A stretch of DNA of 64,000 nucleotides, taken from contig NZ_JABEKS010000003.1 of assembly GCF_012985205.1 (NCBI RefSeq), forward strand, positions 362,126 through 426,125, written 5' to 3'. Below the pieces are notes generated by a model. It did no database searches, was not told the origin of the DNA, and worked only from the letters and a program-made list of their open reading frames with translations. Numbering within the stretch: position 1 is the stretch's first letter; each line of letters starts with the position of its first letter. This document shows, in pieces, positions 26,948 through 36,281 of the stretch. The position numbers were made by a program, and so were the translations under genes. The DNA is from Planctomonas sp. JC2975. Its GTDB lineage: Bacteria > Actinomycetota > Actinomycetes > Actinomycetales > Microbacteriaceae.

Positions 26948-26961
26948 GGGCACGACGACGC

Positions 26962-26980
26962 GCGCCCGTTCGCCGGGCGC
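26962..26980 (+). terminator. Hairpin after the GH127 gene
   Basis: GCGCCCG and CGGGCGC form a perfect 7-bp stem with a TTCGC loop, 15 bases beyond the GH127 stop codon. Confidence 0.55.
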
Positions 26981-27042
26981 CTGATCCATGGTGTCCTTCC
27001 AGCCGGCGCCGGATTCCACCGACCTGTTCATGCCACGCGCGA

Positions 27043-28092
27043 TCACCTGGAACGGGTCGAGGCGGATGTGGACGCGGCGGGGGAACTCGGCGAACAGGTC
27101 CCCGATGTCGCCGTCCCGGAGACGAGGGCATGCTGAGTCCGTGGCGGGCGCGTCTCCGATGGCCCAGCCGCAGCGATGGCAGGGTTCGGGTCGAGGTTGA
27201 GGATGCCGCGCCCGACGATCGTGACAGGACCCGCGAGTTCGACGTTTCGGATCTCCCCCGGCGTGCCCTCGAGTTCGACGTTCATCGTGCTCGGCCTGCC
27301 GAGCGAGTCGCCTTGGCGCAGCGTGACCCTTTCGCCTGGCCGGACGAGGCCATGGCGAAGCAGATAGGCCGCCGCTGCACCGGCGGCGCTGCCGGTTGCG
27401 ATGTCTTCGACGGAACCGTCGTTCTCCCAGTGGCGGCCCGTGCGTTCGGCGACGTTCAGCAGATAGGCGAACTGCGCGTCGAGTTCGTCGAGCAATTGCT
27501 GCAGCGTCGGATGCACGACGTGGGCGCGGCCGACTCCGGACGTCACGGGAACGATCAGGTAGCGCAATCCCGTCGACACGACCTCCACGGGGAGTCCGCT
27601 GGCCAGGTCGCCTCCGTTCAGACCGAAAGCGAGGGCGGCGCGGGAGGCCTGCGCCTCGCTTGCGACCGCCCCGAAGACGGGAGCCCCCTGATCCATTCGC
27701 GCGTGCACAGTCTTATGGCCTTCCTCCCTGGCCGTGCCGACCGGAACGACGCGTTCCCGTAGGCGTAGAACCCAATCGTGCGTGCGAGCGGTGCCGTGAA
27801 GCTCGTGGAGAACGGCTGCGGCTCCCAGCACAGGGTGCCCAGCGAAGGCGAGTTCGCCGTTCATGTCGAACACGCGTGCGTCATAGGTGGTGATGCATCG
27901 AGTCGGGGTGAGGAAGATCGTCTCGAACTGACGCAGCTCGCGAGTAACGGCCCCCATTGTCGCCTCGTTCATCGGTACGTCACTCAAGACGACCGTCACG
28001 CTGTTTCCCCCTAAGGGGCGGTGCGAGAACACGTCGCAGATGAAGAAGGCCCTCTCGGATGCATCGTGCAGCTGACCGCCCAGCTTCGACAT
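27043..28092 (-). CDS. PhzF family isomerase-like protein with a non-native C-terminal tail
   Basis: 349 residues. Conserved PhzF signatures: G-G-N-S near residue 28, FAGHPVLGAAAVL (near 83) and DIATGSAAGAAAAYLL (near 233), which carry the substrate-binding loops and position the catalytic glutamate region. Family members isomerise or epimerise small metabolites. Residues after ~310 (DPNPAIAAAG onward) are a Ser/Thr/Arg-rich tail unlike the family; the frame seems to run into older coding DNA. The ATG at 28092 is preferred over the GTG six bases upstream. Divergent from the MocR regulator. Confidence 0.82.
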   Translation of the reverse strand: MSKLGGQLHDASERAFFICDVFSHRPLGGNSVTVVLSDVPMNEATMGAVTRELRQFETIFLTPTRCITTYDARVFDMNGELAFAGHPVLGAAAVLHELHGTARTHDWVLRLRERVVPVGTAREEGHKTVHARMDQGAPVFGAVASEAQASRAALAFGLNGGDLASGLPVEVVSTGLRYLIVPVTSGVGRAHVVHPTLQQLLDELDAQFAYLLNVAERTGRHWENDGSVEDIATGSAAGAAAAYLLRHGLVRPGERVTLRQGDSLGRPSTMNVELEGTPGEIRNVELAGPVTIVGRGILNLDPNPAIAAAGPSETRPPRTQHALVSGTATSGTCSPSSPAASTSASTRSR

Positions 28093-28154
28093 GTGCACGA
28101 GGGTAGGCGTCCGGCGGTCGTCACCTAGCAGGCCAATCTGCCTAATGTGGTCTT

Positions 28155-29531
28155 ATGCAGGCGACGAACTTGACGCGTGTCCTCGGACAGTGGCGCGGAC
28201 GCGGTCCGACATTGGTGGCAGCGCTGCAAGAGGCTGTCTCGGCGGCCGTCTTGGATGGCCAGCTGGCACGAGGGACGCCACTGCCCTCCGAACGGAGCCT
28301 GGCGGCCGCACTCGGTGTCAGTCGCGTCACTGTGACGGCGGCGTACGACGCGCTACGTGCGGCTGGATGGATTCGCACGACGCCCGGCGCCGGCAGCGAG
28401 GTGCAACTGCCGGACTGGCTGGACGCACGCGTCGATGCCTCGGCACCGCGCGTCGACGGTGCGATCGACCTGACTCTCGCGGCGCCTGGCGCGCCGCTGC
28501 CCGTGTACTTGGCTGCCCTCGCACGAGCTACGGAGCGGTTGCTTCGCCATGCGCGCTCCCCTCGGGCAGAGGCACTGCCGGGATTGGCCGAGGCGATCGC
28601 AGATCGTTACACCCGCGGCGGTCTCGCCACCCGGCCGGAGCAAGTCCTGGTGACAACGGGTTCCGGTGCGTCTCTCGCTCTTCTCGCGCGGCGCTTCCTT
28701 CGGCCGGGGGTCGCTGCGCTGGTCGAGTCTCCGACCTATCCGGGCGCTCTCGACCTGCTGCGTTCCTCCGGTGCGCGCGTCGTCGGCTGGCCGGTCTCTC
28801 GCGGTTGGGATCCCGAGCAGTTCCAGCAGTTGCTGCGTCGACACCGTCCCGCCGTGGTCTATCTGATCCTCGACTTCCACAACCCGACCGGCGCGTTGGC
28901 GACCGCTGCCCAACGTCGCGAACTCGCCCAGCACGCCAGGGCGGCAGGCGCTCGACTCGTGCTGGACCAGACAATGGCCGATCTGGATCTGCGCGGTCCG
29001 GATGCCGCCGCCATGCCGAATGCCCGCGATGGTGCCGGAACCTTCCGGATCGGCTCCATGGCCAAGACCGTCTGGGCCGGGCTTCGCGTCGGATGGCTGC
29101 GCGGGCCCGCGACGGATATCCGAACGCTGAACGCCCTGCCCGAGACGTACTACTTCACCCCGCCCACCCTCGAGCAGTTGACCGCGCTGGAATTGTTCGA
29201 CGGCTTGGACGATCTGATCGTCGCTCGTCGGCAGCAGCTACGCGAGCAACGAGCGACGCTGCTGTCTGTACTGGAGTCCTTGCCGCAGTTGCGTCTCACC
29301 CAGGAGCCGCTCGGTGGCCTCAGCGCCTGGCTCGAGTTATCCGGGCAGATGTCCTCTGCGACTTTCGCCAGACACGCACCGCAACTGGGTTTGAGGCTGC
29401 TGCCAGGGGGCCGCTTCTCGGCCGACGGCACGCTCGACCGCTATCTGCGCCTGCCCTTCAGCCTGCCGCAGGACACGCTCGTCGAAGCCGGGCGGAGGCT
29501 CGGTGACCTTCTCCAGGTCGCCGAACGCTGA
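28155..29531 (+). CDS. MocR-type regulator (GntR helix-turn-helix plus aminotransferase-like domain)
   Basis: 458 residues. The winged helix-turn-helix (residues ~25-80, LPSERSLAAALGVSRVTVTA) is joined to a fold-type-I aminotransferase domain; the PLP lysine is in SMAKTVWAGLR (near residue 300). Such proteins activate or repress amine/vitamin B6 genes. It is head-to-head with phzF and likely controls it. TAATGT (28143-28148) stands six bases before the ATG, so the mRNA appears leaderless. Confidence 0.9.
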   Translation: MQATNLTRVLGQWRGRGPTLVAALQEAVSAAVLDGQLARGTPLPSERSLAAALGVSRVTVTAAYDALRAAGWIRTTPGAGSEVQLPDWLDARVDASAPRVDGAIDLTLAAPGAPLPVYLAALARATERLLRHARSPRAEALPGLAEAIADRYTRGGLATRPEQVLVTTGSGASLALLARRFLRPGVAALVESPTYPGALDLLRSSGARVVGWPVSRGWDPEQFQQLLRRHRPAVVYLILDFHNPTGALATAAQRRELAQHARAAGARLVLDQTMADLDLRGPDAAAMPNARDGAGTFRIGSMAKTVWAGLRVGWLRGPATDIRTLNALPETYYFTPPTLEQLTALELFDGLDDLIVARRQQLREQRATLLSVLESLPQLRLTQEPLGGLSAWLELSGQMSSATFARHAPQLGLRLLPGGRFSADGTLDRYLRLPFSLPQDTLVEAGRRLGDLLQVAER

Positions 29532-29534
29532 GTC

Positions 29535-30827
29535 TCAGCGCTCGGCGATCCCGTTCTCGATCGGGGGATCCTGCCGAGTTCGGCGACCACGAGGAGGGGA
29601 ATCCCACCGCCACAGCAACGGCACGGACACCACAGCGACCAGCAGCGAGAGCACACCACCGACCATCCACGGGGCGACCAGTCCGTACTGAGCTGCAACG
29701 AAGCCTCCGGCGAGCGCGCCCAGCGGCGTGGCGCCGTAGGCCAGCATCCGGCTGGCGGCCGTCACCCGCCCGAGCATTTCGTTCGGGATCAGCCGCTGCC
29801 TCGTGGAGCTGGAGACCACATTCCGCATCGACAACGCCATCGAGAACACGGCGAAGAGACCCACCATGACGATCGGACTATGCCCGATGGCGGCGATCGC
29901 CAGCCACGCGAGCGGGCTGATCACCTCGACCGCGATCGCGATCCGTCGCGCTCCGAACCGTTTGACGACCCGAGCGCTGAACAGGCCACCGATGACCGCG
30001 CCCGCGGCCATCGCTGCCAGGAGGACGCCGTAACCAGCGGGACCGATGTTCAGAACATCGCGAGCGAACAGGACCAGCAGGGACAGGGCCATCGCTTCAC
30101 AGAAGTTCCCGGCAGCAGAGATCAGTGTCAGCAGCCGAGGCAGCCTGGACCGCATCAGCCATCGCAGACCCTCTCTGATGTCCGTCCAGACGGATGATCG
30201 GGACGCGGCGGCAGACGAAGCCCGGTGCTCTGATGTCGGCGAGGGTTTGATGCGCAACAGAAGCAGGACCGATCCGCCGAAGCTGATCGCATCCACAAGG
30301 AATGGCACCGCTGAAGAAACGGCGAAGAGGGCCGACCCTATCGGCGGCCCGAGGAAGTCCCTCGAGGCGGACTCGGCGGCCACCAGCCTCCCGTTGGCCG
30401 CGTCCAGATCATCTTCCTCGACGATCGTCGGGACGAACGCCTGGCTGGCGCTCATGAAGAGCACGTCCGCGCATCCCATCACGAACGCCAGCACGTAGAG
30501 CATCCAGATCTGCGTCACGTGAAGACCGGCCACCGCGGCGATCACGGCGACCACCAGCATCTGCCCGACCTGCGTGAACAGCATGAGCCGGCGTCGATCC
30601 GCGCGGTCGACGATCACCCCTCCGAACAGGGCGACGGTCAGCCAGGGCAGTCGCCCGGTGAACACGACCGCGGCGATCAGTCGCGGGTCGACCGTCAGAC
30701 TTGCAGCCAGGAGCGGAAGCGCCGCCAGCACGGCGCCATCGCCCAGCGAAGAGACGAGGCTCGCTGACCAGAAGTACGTGAAGATACGACGGGGGCGCGC
30801 CGGCGTCCGGCAACGATCGACCGTCAT
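29535..30827 (-). CDS. MFS exporter (enterobactin exporter EntS-like, MFS_3)
   Basis: 430 residues with about twelve membrane spans; the DRADRRRLM loop (near residue 75) and E-M-L-G-R-V after the third set of helices are typical of the drug or siderophore exporters of this family. It starts at an ATG with GAGGGA eight bases upstream; a longer frame to 31043 adds antisense residues. It meets the MocR gene stop-to-stop with three bases between, and is divergent from the methyltransferase gene. Confidence 0.87.
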   Translation of the reverse strand: MTVDRCRTPARPRRIFTYFWSASLVSSLGDGAVLAALPLLAASLTVDPRLIAAVVFTGRLPWLTVALFGGVIVDRADRRRLMLFTQVGQMLVVAVIAAVAGLHVTQIWMLYVLAFVMGCADVLFMSASQAFVPTIVEEDDLDAANGRLVAAESASRDFLGPPIGSALFAVSSAVPFLVDAISFGGSVLLLLRIKPSPTSEHRASSAAASRSSVWTDIREGLRWLMRSRLPRLLTLISAAGNFCEAMALSLLVLFARDVLNIGPAGYGVLLAAMAAGAVIGGLFSARVVKRFGARRIAIAVEVISPLAWLAIAAIGHSPIVMVGLFAVFSMALSMRNVVSSSTRQRLIPNEMLGRVTAASRMLAYGATPLGALAGGFVAAQYGLVAPWMVGGVLSLLVAVVSVPLLWRWDSPPRGRRTRQDPPIENGIAER

Positions 30828-31068
30828 GCTGGGTCCCTCGTGCACCAGCTCGCGGACGAGGACGAATCGTTTCGCACCACCCGAGTCCATCAATATGCCG
30901 TCTCGACGACCAGGCCAATCCATCACCATTGGCCTTATGGTTGCCACAGACCAGGATCCCCACTGCGGCTCTTGCGACCGAGGAGAAACCCGAGTAGACC
31001 TGGCCGTCGAGTCGCGCGATCCGTTCGCGCGTTGGCCGCACAACCGCGAACGGTCATGGGAAGGAACT

Positions 31069-31692
31069 GTGTTGGACAGCGAACTGGCCAGGGTGCTCGA
31101 CGATCTCCACGACTACGGTGTTCGCCACGATGCCGCCGAAGCGGATCGGCTCGATCGCCTGCGCAACGTCGAGCCGGACACGGCAAGACTCCTGGCCGTT
31201 CTCGTGCGCGCCACGCACTCCACGAGGATCCTCGAACTCGGGACCTCGAATGGATACTCGACGCTGTGGCTTGCCGACGCCGCCCGGGCCACGGGTGGAG
31301 TCGTCACCAGCGTCGAACTCGACGCGGCACGCAGTAGCGAGGCTGCCGTGAACATCCAACGTGCCGGCCTCGCCGAGTGGGTCGATCTGCTCGTCGATGA
31401 CGCAGGGATCGTGCTCATGGAGTCGAAGGACGCATCACAGGACTTCATCTTCCTCGACGCGGAACGGCGGCATTACGTCGGATACTGGGCGAACCTGCGC
31501 CGCGTTCTCGAGCCCGGCGGCCTCCTCGTCGTGGACAATGTTCTCTCCCACGCCGATCAGGTCGAAGACTTCCGGTTGCTGGTAGCGGCCGACCCCGGCT
31601 TCAGCGAAGCACTCGCCCCGACCGGAGCCGGAGCACTCTTGATCGTCCGCGAACCCGTGCCCGCATCGGGAGAAGAGGTAGTCCGATCGTGA
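31069..31692 (+). CDS. O-methyltransferase (CAMT-like class I)
   Basis: 207 residues. SAM-binding motif ILELGTSNGYSTLWLA (near residue 46) and the metal-associated FIFLDAERRHY (near 125) and GGLLVVDNVLSH (near 148) match catechol/caffeoyl-CoA-type O-methyltransferases. The GTG start follows GGAAGGA. A much longer frame upstream is antisense to the MFS exporter and was rejected. The stop overlaps the start of the MerB-like gene by four bases. Confidence 0.85.
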   Translation: MLDSELARVLDDLHDYGVRHDAAEADRLDRLRNVEPDTARLLAVLVRATHSTRILELGTSNGYSTLWLADAARATGGVVTSVELDAARSSEAAVNIQRAGLAEWVDLLVDDAGIVLMESKDASQDFIFLDAERRHYVGYWANLRRVLEPGGLLVVDNVLSHADQVEDFRLLVAADPGFSEALAPTGAGALLIVREPVPASGEEVVRS

Positions 31693-32351
31693 TCGACATC
31701 GAATCTCTCCGTGTGCGCCTCTATCGGCAGCTCGCCGACGAGGGCCGTGTCGCCGCCCCTTCCGAGATCGCGACCGAGCTCGGCGTCACCGCAACCGATG
31801 TGACAGCCGCATTGGACGTACTCCACCGTGATCGTCATCTCGTACTCGACTCGCACGGTGAGATCGAACTCGCTCACCCCTTCGGCACGCGGGACTTCGG
31901 GTTCTCCGTGAAAAGCTCGACCGTGCTGTGGTGGGGCGGATGCGCGTGGGACGCATTCGCGATCCCGCACCTCGTCCCCGACTCCTCCCCAGCCCTGATC
32001 GCCACCACGTGCCCCTCCTGCGGCTCCGCGCTCGCGTGGAACGTCGACCGGGACCGGCCGCCATTCGGCGCCGGCGTGGCTCACTTCCTCGTGCCCATGG
32101 CGCACGTCTGGGACGATGTGATCCACGCTTGCGAGAACCAGCGAATCTTCTGCAGCGAAGCCTGCATCGACGCCTGGCTTGAGCGAACACAGCAGCCGCG
32201 CGGCGCGGTCTTCGGCCTCGACAGGTTGTGGCGTCTCGCCTCCGATTGGTACACCGGTCGACTGGACCACGGCTATCGCAGACGGGAGCCGCTCGAAGCG
32301 GCCGCGTATTTCCGTGATGCCGGGCTCACCGGCGCATTCTGGGGCAACTAG
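31689..32351 (+). CDS. MerB-like (alkylmercury lyase family) protein
   Basis: 220 residues. An N-terminal winged helix-like segment (EIATELGVTATDVTAALDVL) precedes the MerB fold. The organomercurial-lyase catalytic pair has a counterpart in WGGCAWDAF (C85, D88; MerB C96 and D99 have the same spacing), and further cysteines at C148/C155/C159 (the last two in FCSEAC) could provide the third catalytic residue. No merA, merR or merT is nearby, so a real mercury function is uncertain. The GTG start overlaps the methyltransferase stop. Confidence 0.72.
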   Translation: MIDIESLRVRLYRQLADEGRVAAPSEIATELGVTATDVTAALDVLHRDRHLVLDSHGEIELAHPFGTRDFGFSVKSSTVLWWGGCAWDAFAIPHLVPDSSPALIATTCPSCGSALAWNVDRDRPPFGAGVAHFLVPMAHVWDDVIHACENQRIFCSEACIDAWLERTQQPRGAVFGLDRLWRLASDWYTGRLDHGYRRREPLEAAAYFRDAGLTGAFWGN

Positions 32352-32426
32352 GCGGCAACGCCGTCACAGCGCCGCCTCGTTGCCGGGCAACGCACTCGTC
32401 GACACCTCGCCTGTGCATGATCAACT

Positions 32427-32852
32427 TCACGTCGGGAAAGTGGTGCCCTGGATCTCCAGGACTTCGACGCTCTGGGGTGGCCGGAGAAACCCCTGCTCCT
32501 GGATGGCCGCGACTGTGCTCAGATAGGTCGGCGACACCTCGAGTGCCTCCGCGGCCGACCCGGACGTCCAGACGGTGACGACGACGCGTTCCTCACCCGA
32601 TCCAGAGAAGTAGAGTCCGAGGAACCCGGATTGCGAGCGGAACATCGGAAGCGATCGCTCGTTGGCGAACCGTTGGTATTCACTCTCCCTGGCCAGGACG
32701 ATGCGGGTACGCCAGAGGCGCAGGATCATGGGAGCGTCGGGCGACCCTGTTGAACCTTCGGCGCTTTCGGCGCCGGTTCCCCTGTCGGCTGCGCTGTGGA
32801 TACCGCCAGAGGCCCGGGATGGTACTTCAGACTTCACGGAGTCGTGCTGCAT
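32427..32852 (-). CDS. Antibiotic biosynthesis monooxygenase-like (ABM fold) protein
   Basis: 141 residues from an ATG with GAGG ahead. The C-terminal ~95 residues have a ferredoxin-like ABM pattern (ILRLWRTRIV, a YQRFANERS helix, LGLYFSG and VVVTVWTS strands, then a LSTVAAIQ helix). The first ~40 residues are Ser/Gly/Ala-rich and unstructured. A shorter start at 32729 (100 residues) leaves just the domain; which is used cannot be decided. The role (haem- or cofactor-free oxygenation, or stress signal) is unknown. Confidence 0.6.
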   Translation of the reverse strand: MQHDSVKSEVPSRASGGIHSAADRGTGAESAEGSTGSPDAPMILRLWRTRIVLARESEYQRFANERSLPMFRSQSGFLGLYFSGSGEERVVVTVWTSGSAAEALEVSPTYLSTVAAIQEQGFLRPPQSVEVLEIQGTTFPT

Positions 32853-32945
32853 CGTCCAAGCCTCGCGAGTGCCGGCTGAACGCACCAGACCAATGGTTCG
32901 CCCGTGGTCTGGCCCTCCGTCAGGCAGCGGAGACACCGCAACCCG

Positions 32946-32989
32946 CGCGGGGCCCCTGAGCCGGCACTCGCCGACCAAGGGGCCCCGCG
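32946..32989 (-). terminator. Strong hairpin after the secreted GH42-like gene
   Basis: A perfect 12-bp inverted repeat (32946-32957 pairing with 32978-32989) with a 20-base loop begins 22 bases past the stop of the leftward gene at 33011. Confidence 0.75.
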
Positions 32990-33010
32990 ACGATCACCTG
33001 GGTCGGGTGG

Positions 33011-35299
33011 TCACTCCTTTGCGACGCTCATGCTCACGCTCGCGACGATCAGCGGCTGAGTGGCATCCTTTGCGACCAACCGCAAGTCGGCGGAGAGGTT
33101 CTGCGCCTCACTGAGCTGGCTTCCGCTGAGTCGCACGGTCTGCGTCTCCCACGTGCCTGACCCCGCGCTGCTCACGGACGGAGCGGCGTGGTAGGGATCC
33201 CCCGGCGCGTCGTACTGCGCCGTGAAGCCCTGCCCGGCACTGCCCCAGTAGGTCACAGTCAGATCGATGTCAGCCGCGGCCGCCACAGCACTGGACGGGT
33301 CGACCTGCAGGTACACGTTCGATGTCGGCGCCCCACTCTGGCTGCTCGTCCAGGTCTCAACCGCGGCGGTGCCGCCCTGAGTCGTTTCGGTCAGGTTGCC
33401 GTCGGCGCCGTGTCCCGTCTGACCGAGCCCGAGGAACTGCATGCCCTCGCCCGGTGCTCCCGCTGTCACCGAGACGGTCGACTCGGCCGAACCGGATGTG
33501 ACCGGGCAGGTCAGCGGAGCGGGAGTGCCCCGCGGGATCGGTCCTGCGACGACCCGCCAGTAGGCCAGTCCTGCCGAATCCAACTTCGTCGGCACGCAAA
33601 GACCGCCGTCATTCGTCACGGACTGGGCGAGCGGCCGACCCGTCGTGCCGTCGACGACGTGATATGCACCCTTCTTGAGGTTGAGGCCATCGGTGCGCAG
33701 CACGACGGATCCGTCATACGGATACACACTGCTCACCTCGGCGACAACGATCTGCGCGCTCCTGCCGTCCGCTGCCACGGTGGGCACCACCTGCAGTGCG
33801 CCGGCGCTCGTCAGTTGCGCATAGGCGGGCGCATAGTCGGTGAGCTGCGAGTCGTCGTTCAGCACCACGCCGCCGTGCGAGGCGTATGCGGCGATGCGGG
33901 CGTCCTGCCCGTTCAACGGCAGCACCGCCCGGTAGTGGGACAGGTCGGCGCGACCGTTGGCGATCTCCTGGCTGGTGACGATGTCGAATCCCGATTGATC
34001 GCGATCCCACGCTGTCGTGATGAGGTTCTCGACGTTGACCAGCGAACCACCCGCGCTGTTGTCATAGCCCTGGGACACATCGATGTACAGCGCGACCGGC
34101 TGCGAGGGATACGATCCGTCGAGCGACTTCAGCGTGGACAACCACGAGGTGTAGATCGGATACCCGTAGACGTCCTTATCCGTTCCGTCGTGGATGAAGA
34201 AGTCCTCGCCACCGCCTTCAGGCAGGCCGAGACCATAGTTCGCGACCCATTGCGCAGCCTGGGCGTTCAGTGCGGCCGCCCCATCCGGTGCCGTCCATTC
34301 TTGAGCCAGCTTCACGCCGTAGGCCCGAGCGAGCGAGCCGAATGTCAGGGCGAGGCCTGGTGACTGCGCAGCATCCACGATCACGGTGACGTCATACCGG
34401 CTGGCCAGGGAGAAGAACGTGTCCGGATTGTTCGCGTAGCTCGGGGCATTCGCGAGGTGGCCGCCGAAGTAGTAGTACAGCGGGCCGTCGGTGACTTTTC
34501 GCACCGCGGCCGTCATGCGCCCGTACGTGTCCTCGACACTCCACGACCGGAACGCCTGGTAGACGTCGGCGAGTGGTTCGCCCGGCTTCGCCGCCGGAAC
34601 CTCCGAGAATGACGCGTACGTCGTGCCGTACTTCGCGTTGAAGGCTGCGATCCCATGGAAGTGGTCCGGTAGGTAGTGCGCGTGGAACTCGTCGACGTCT
34701 GTCGCAGCCCATCCGCCCGTGCCCTGGTTGTCCCATTGGGCGTCGAGGAACCCATAGTCGAGAATGGAGCCGCCGTAGCCCGGCTCGTGGGTGATGTGGC
34801 GCACGGTCTTCTCGACGTAGCTCAGGTAAGCGGCTTGTCCGCCACCCCACCATGCAGGGGCGACGCCGGTCGCACCATCACTCGTGACCTCGCGGTCGGT
34901 CTCCCATGACGCAGGGCTGCCGCTCCAGCCCGACTGCCAGAAGATCGGGACGAGCGTGATGTGGGCCTTCGCCGCGTTCGCGAGTTCGGTGTCGAGTTCG
35001 GAGAAGTCGTATGTGCCGTTCGAGGGCTCGATTCCGCCCCATGGCAGATCGATCTCTGCGCCGGTGATGCCCTTCGCTCGCAAGGCCTGAAAGTCGGAGA
35101 CCGACCAAGGCGTGCCGTTGTTGTCGAAAAAGAGTTGCGTATCCCAGAGCTTCGCGTCGGAGGAGCCGTGTAGAGGCGGATGGCCAGATGGGCCGGCATG
35201 AGCGGGCATCGCCGCCGATATCGAGAGAAGAGCGACGCCAAGCGCTGCCGTTATGGCCGGCGCCAATCGTTTAACCACCGTGTAAGGCCTTTCAATCAT
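33011..35299 (-). CDS. Secreted glycoside hydrolase with a GH42/GH35-like TIM barrel
   Basis: 762 residues with a Sec signal (cleavage after AMPAHA, ~35). An N-terminal TIM-barrel-like region follows (IDLPWGGIEPSNGTYDF near 84-100; THIFWQ-like strand LVPIFWQSGWSG; LDYGFLDAQWDNQG near 184; YYFGGH; LAQEWTAPDG near 333). Then come a middle domain and a C-terminal Ser/Thr-rich sandwich (~610-762) of carbohydrate-binding type. It resembles GH42 or GH35 beta-galactosidases, but acid/base and nucleophile glutamates are not unambiguous. The ATG has no Shine-Dalgarno; a GTG seven codons on (35278), with GAAAGG ahead, is an alternative. No regulator is adjacent. Confidence 0.75.
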   Translation of the reverse strand: MIERPYTVVKRLAPAITAALGVALLSISAAMPAHAGPSGHPPLHGSSDAKLWDTQLFFDNNGTPWSVSDFQALRAKGITGAEIDLPWGGIEPSNGTYDFSELDTELANAAKAHITLVPIFWQSGWSGSPASWETDREVTSDGATGVAPAWWGGGQAAYLSYVEKTVRHITHEPGYGGSILDYGFLDAQWDNQGTGGWAATDVDEFHAHYLPDHFHGIAAFNAKYGTTYASFSEVPAAKPGEPLADVYQAFRSWSVEDTYGRMTAAVRKVTDGPLYYYFGGHLANAPSYANNPDTFFSLASRYDVTVIVDAAQSPGLALTFGSLARAYGVKLAQEWTAPDGAAALNAQAAQWVANYGLGLPEGGGEDFFIHDGTDKDVYGYPIYTSWLSTLKSLDGSYPSQPVALYIDVSQGYDNSAGGSLVNVENLITTAWDRDQSGFDIVTSQEIANGRADLSHYRAVLPLNGQDARIAAYASHGGVVLNDDSQLTDYAPAYAQLTSAGALQVVPTVAADGRSAQIVVAEVSSVYPYDGSVVLRTDGLNLKKGAYHVVDGTTGRPLAQSVTNDGGLCVPTKLDSAGLAYWRVVAGPIPRGTPAPLTCPVTSGSAESTVSVTAGAPGEGMQFLGLGQTGHGADGNLTETTQGGTAAVETWTSSQSGAPTSNVYLQVDPSSAVAAAADIDLTVTYWGSAGQGFTAQYDAPGDPYHAAPSVSSAGSGTWETQTVRLSGSQLSEAQNLSADLRLVAKDATQPLIVASVSMSVAKE

Positions 35300-35395
35300 G
35301 TTCTGTCATGGAGAAAGGACCAGGGCACGAAGCGGGCGCGTGGTACTCCACCCGGATCGTCATCGATCCCGGCCCGCCCGAGAAAGTATCACTCT

Positions 35396-35414
35396 GTGTG
35401 TTATAAATCCACAC
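35396..35414. promoter_or_regulatory. Inverted repeat at the promoter of the GH42-like gene
   Basis: GTGTG and CACAC flank a nine-base A+T-rich centre containing TATAA on both strands, about 100 bases upstream of the glycosidase start. This looks like an operator over a leftward -10 box. Confidence 0.4.
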
Positions 35415-35891
35415 TGCAGTTGACCGGCGGCGCGCTTCTCTCGTGATCGTGGGCGAGTTGTCCGCGGGGTGCGAGTCGGCCCAGGGAAAGGCACCGCCCG
35501 CGCGTTCCTCCCGTCAGAAGACGTATCTCCCGCGGGCCATCCGCAACCACGAACCTGCCCGCAGCGGAATCCCCGTGGCGTGGTTCGCCCGACTGGCTCG
35601 TTCCCGATGCGCGGGTTCGACCAAGCCCTGTTCTTAGCCGCTCTGTTAGGGGTGACGTCACGGCTGCCGAGGTTGCGCCCGGATGATCGTGTGGTGCGGA
35701 TGATCGCTTCCGGATGCGTTCATCAGCAATATTGGGTGCGTCGCGGTCCCTGAACGCCCGCGGCCATAAGAATGAGCATTAGTTGCACAGCCGCGATCGA
35801 CGCGGTCAGGTTGGTCGACTCGAAGCTCACGCGGGCTTCTCCATCATGAACAGCCGACGGTGCTCGGGTGCTCCAGCAGAAGGGAAACATC
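35415..35891. other. Gene-free stretch
   Basis: No protein signature, RNA motif or repeat could be recognised here. Both strands contain open frames, but they are Arg/Pro/Gly-rich as expected of non-coding high-G+C DNA. The final bases carry the leader of the SHOCT gene. Confidence 0.3.
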
Positions 35892-36281
35892 ATGTTCAAC
35901 GACAATGGGTCGTTCTTGCTCGCACTCCTCGAATTCTTCCTGTTCATCGCTTGGTTCATGTGCCTGTTCTGGGTGTTCGGCGACATCTTCCGCAGCAGCG
36001 ATCTCGGTGGAGTCGCCAAGACGCTGTGGGTGCTGTTCGTGATCATCGTTCCGTGGCTCGGCATCCTCGTCTACCTGATCGCTCGCGGCGGCGGAATGCA
36101 GAAGCGCCAACTGGAACAGGCGCAGGCGATGCAAACGGCGCAGGCGGACTACATCAAGTCCGTCGCCTCATCCTCTGGAACGTCGGCCGCCGAGCAGATC
36201 GCCTCCGCGAAGTCGTTGCTGGACTCTGGCGCCATCACACAGGCCGAGTTCGATGCCCTGAAGGCGAAGGCGCTCGCCTGA
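35892..36281 (+). CDS. SHOCT-domain membrane protein with PLDc_N-like domain
   Basis: 129 residues. Two membrane helices with the phospholipase D N-terminal-like pattern (FFLFIAWFMCLFWVFGDIF, then KTLWVLFVIIVPWLGILVYLI) are followed by a helical linker. A C-terminal SHOCT motif closes the protein (AEQIASAKSLLDSGAITQAE, then FDALKAKAL). These small proteins are widespread in actinobacteria with unknown role. The ATG has AGAAGGG ahead. Confidence 0.88.
   Translation: MFNDNGSFLLALLEFFLFIAWFMCLFWVFGDIFRSSDLGGVAKTLWVLFVIIVPWLGILVYLIARGGGMQKRQLEQAQAMQTAQADYIKSVASSSGTSAAEQIASAKSLLDSGAITQAEFDALKAKALA

Noticed and set aside
25136..27046. A 636-codon open frame antisense to the GH127 gene
   Set aside because: It is a codon-bias shadow of GH127: no family resemblance, no start signal, and the GH127 frame has full catalytic motifs.
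31689..32351. Mercury-resistance operon
   Set aside because: No MerA, MerR or transport protein adjacent; the reductase at 47217 is far away and lies in a different element.
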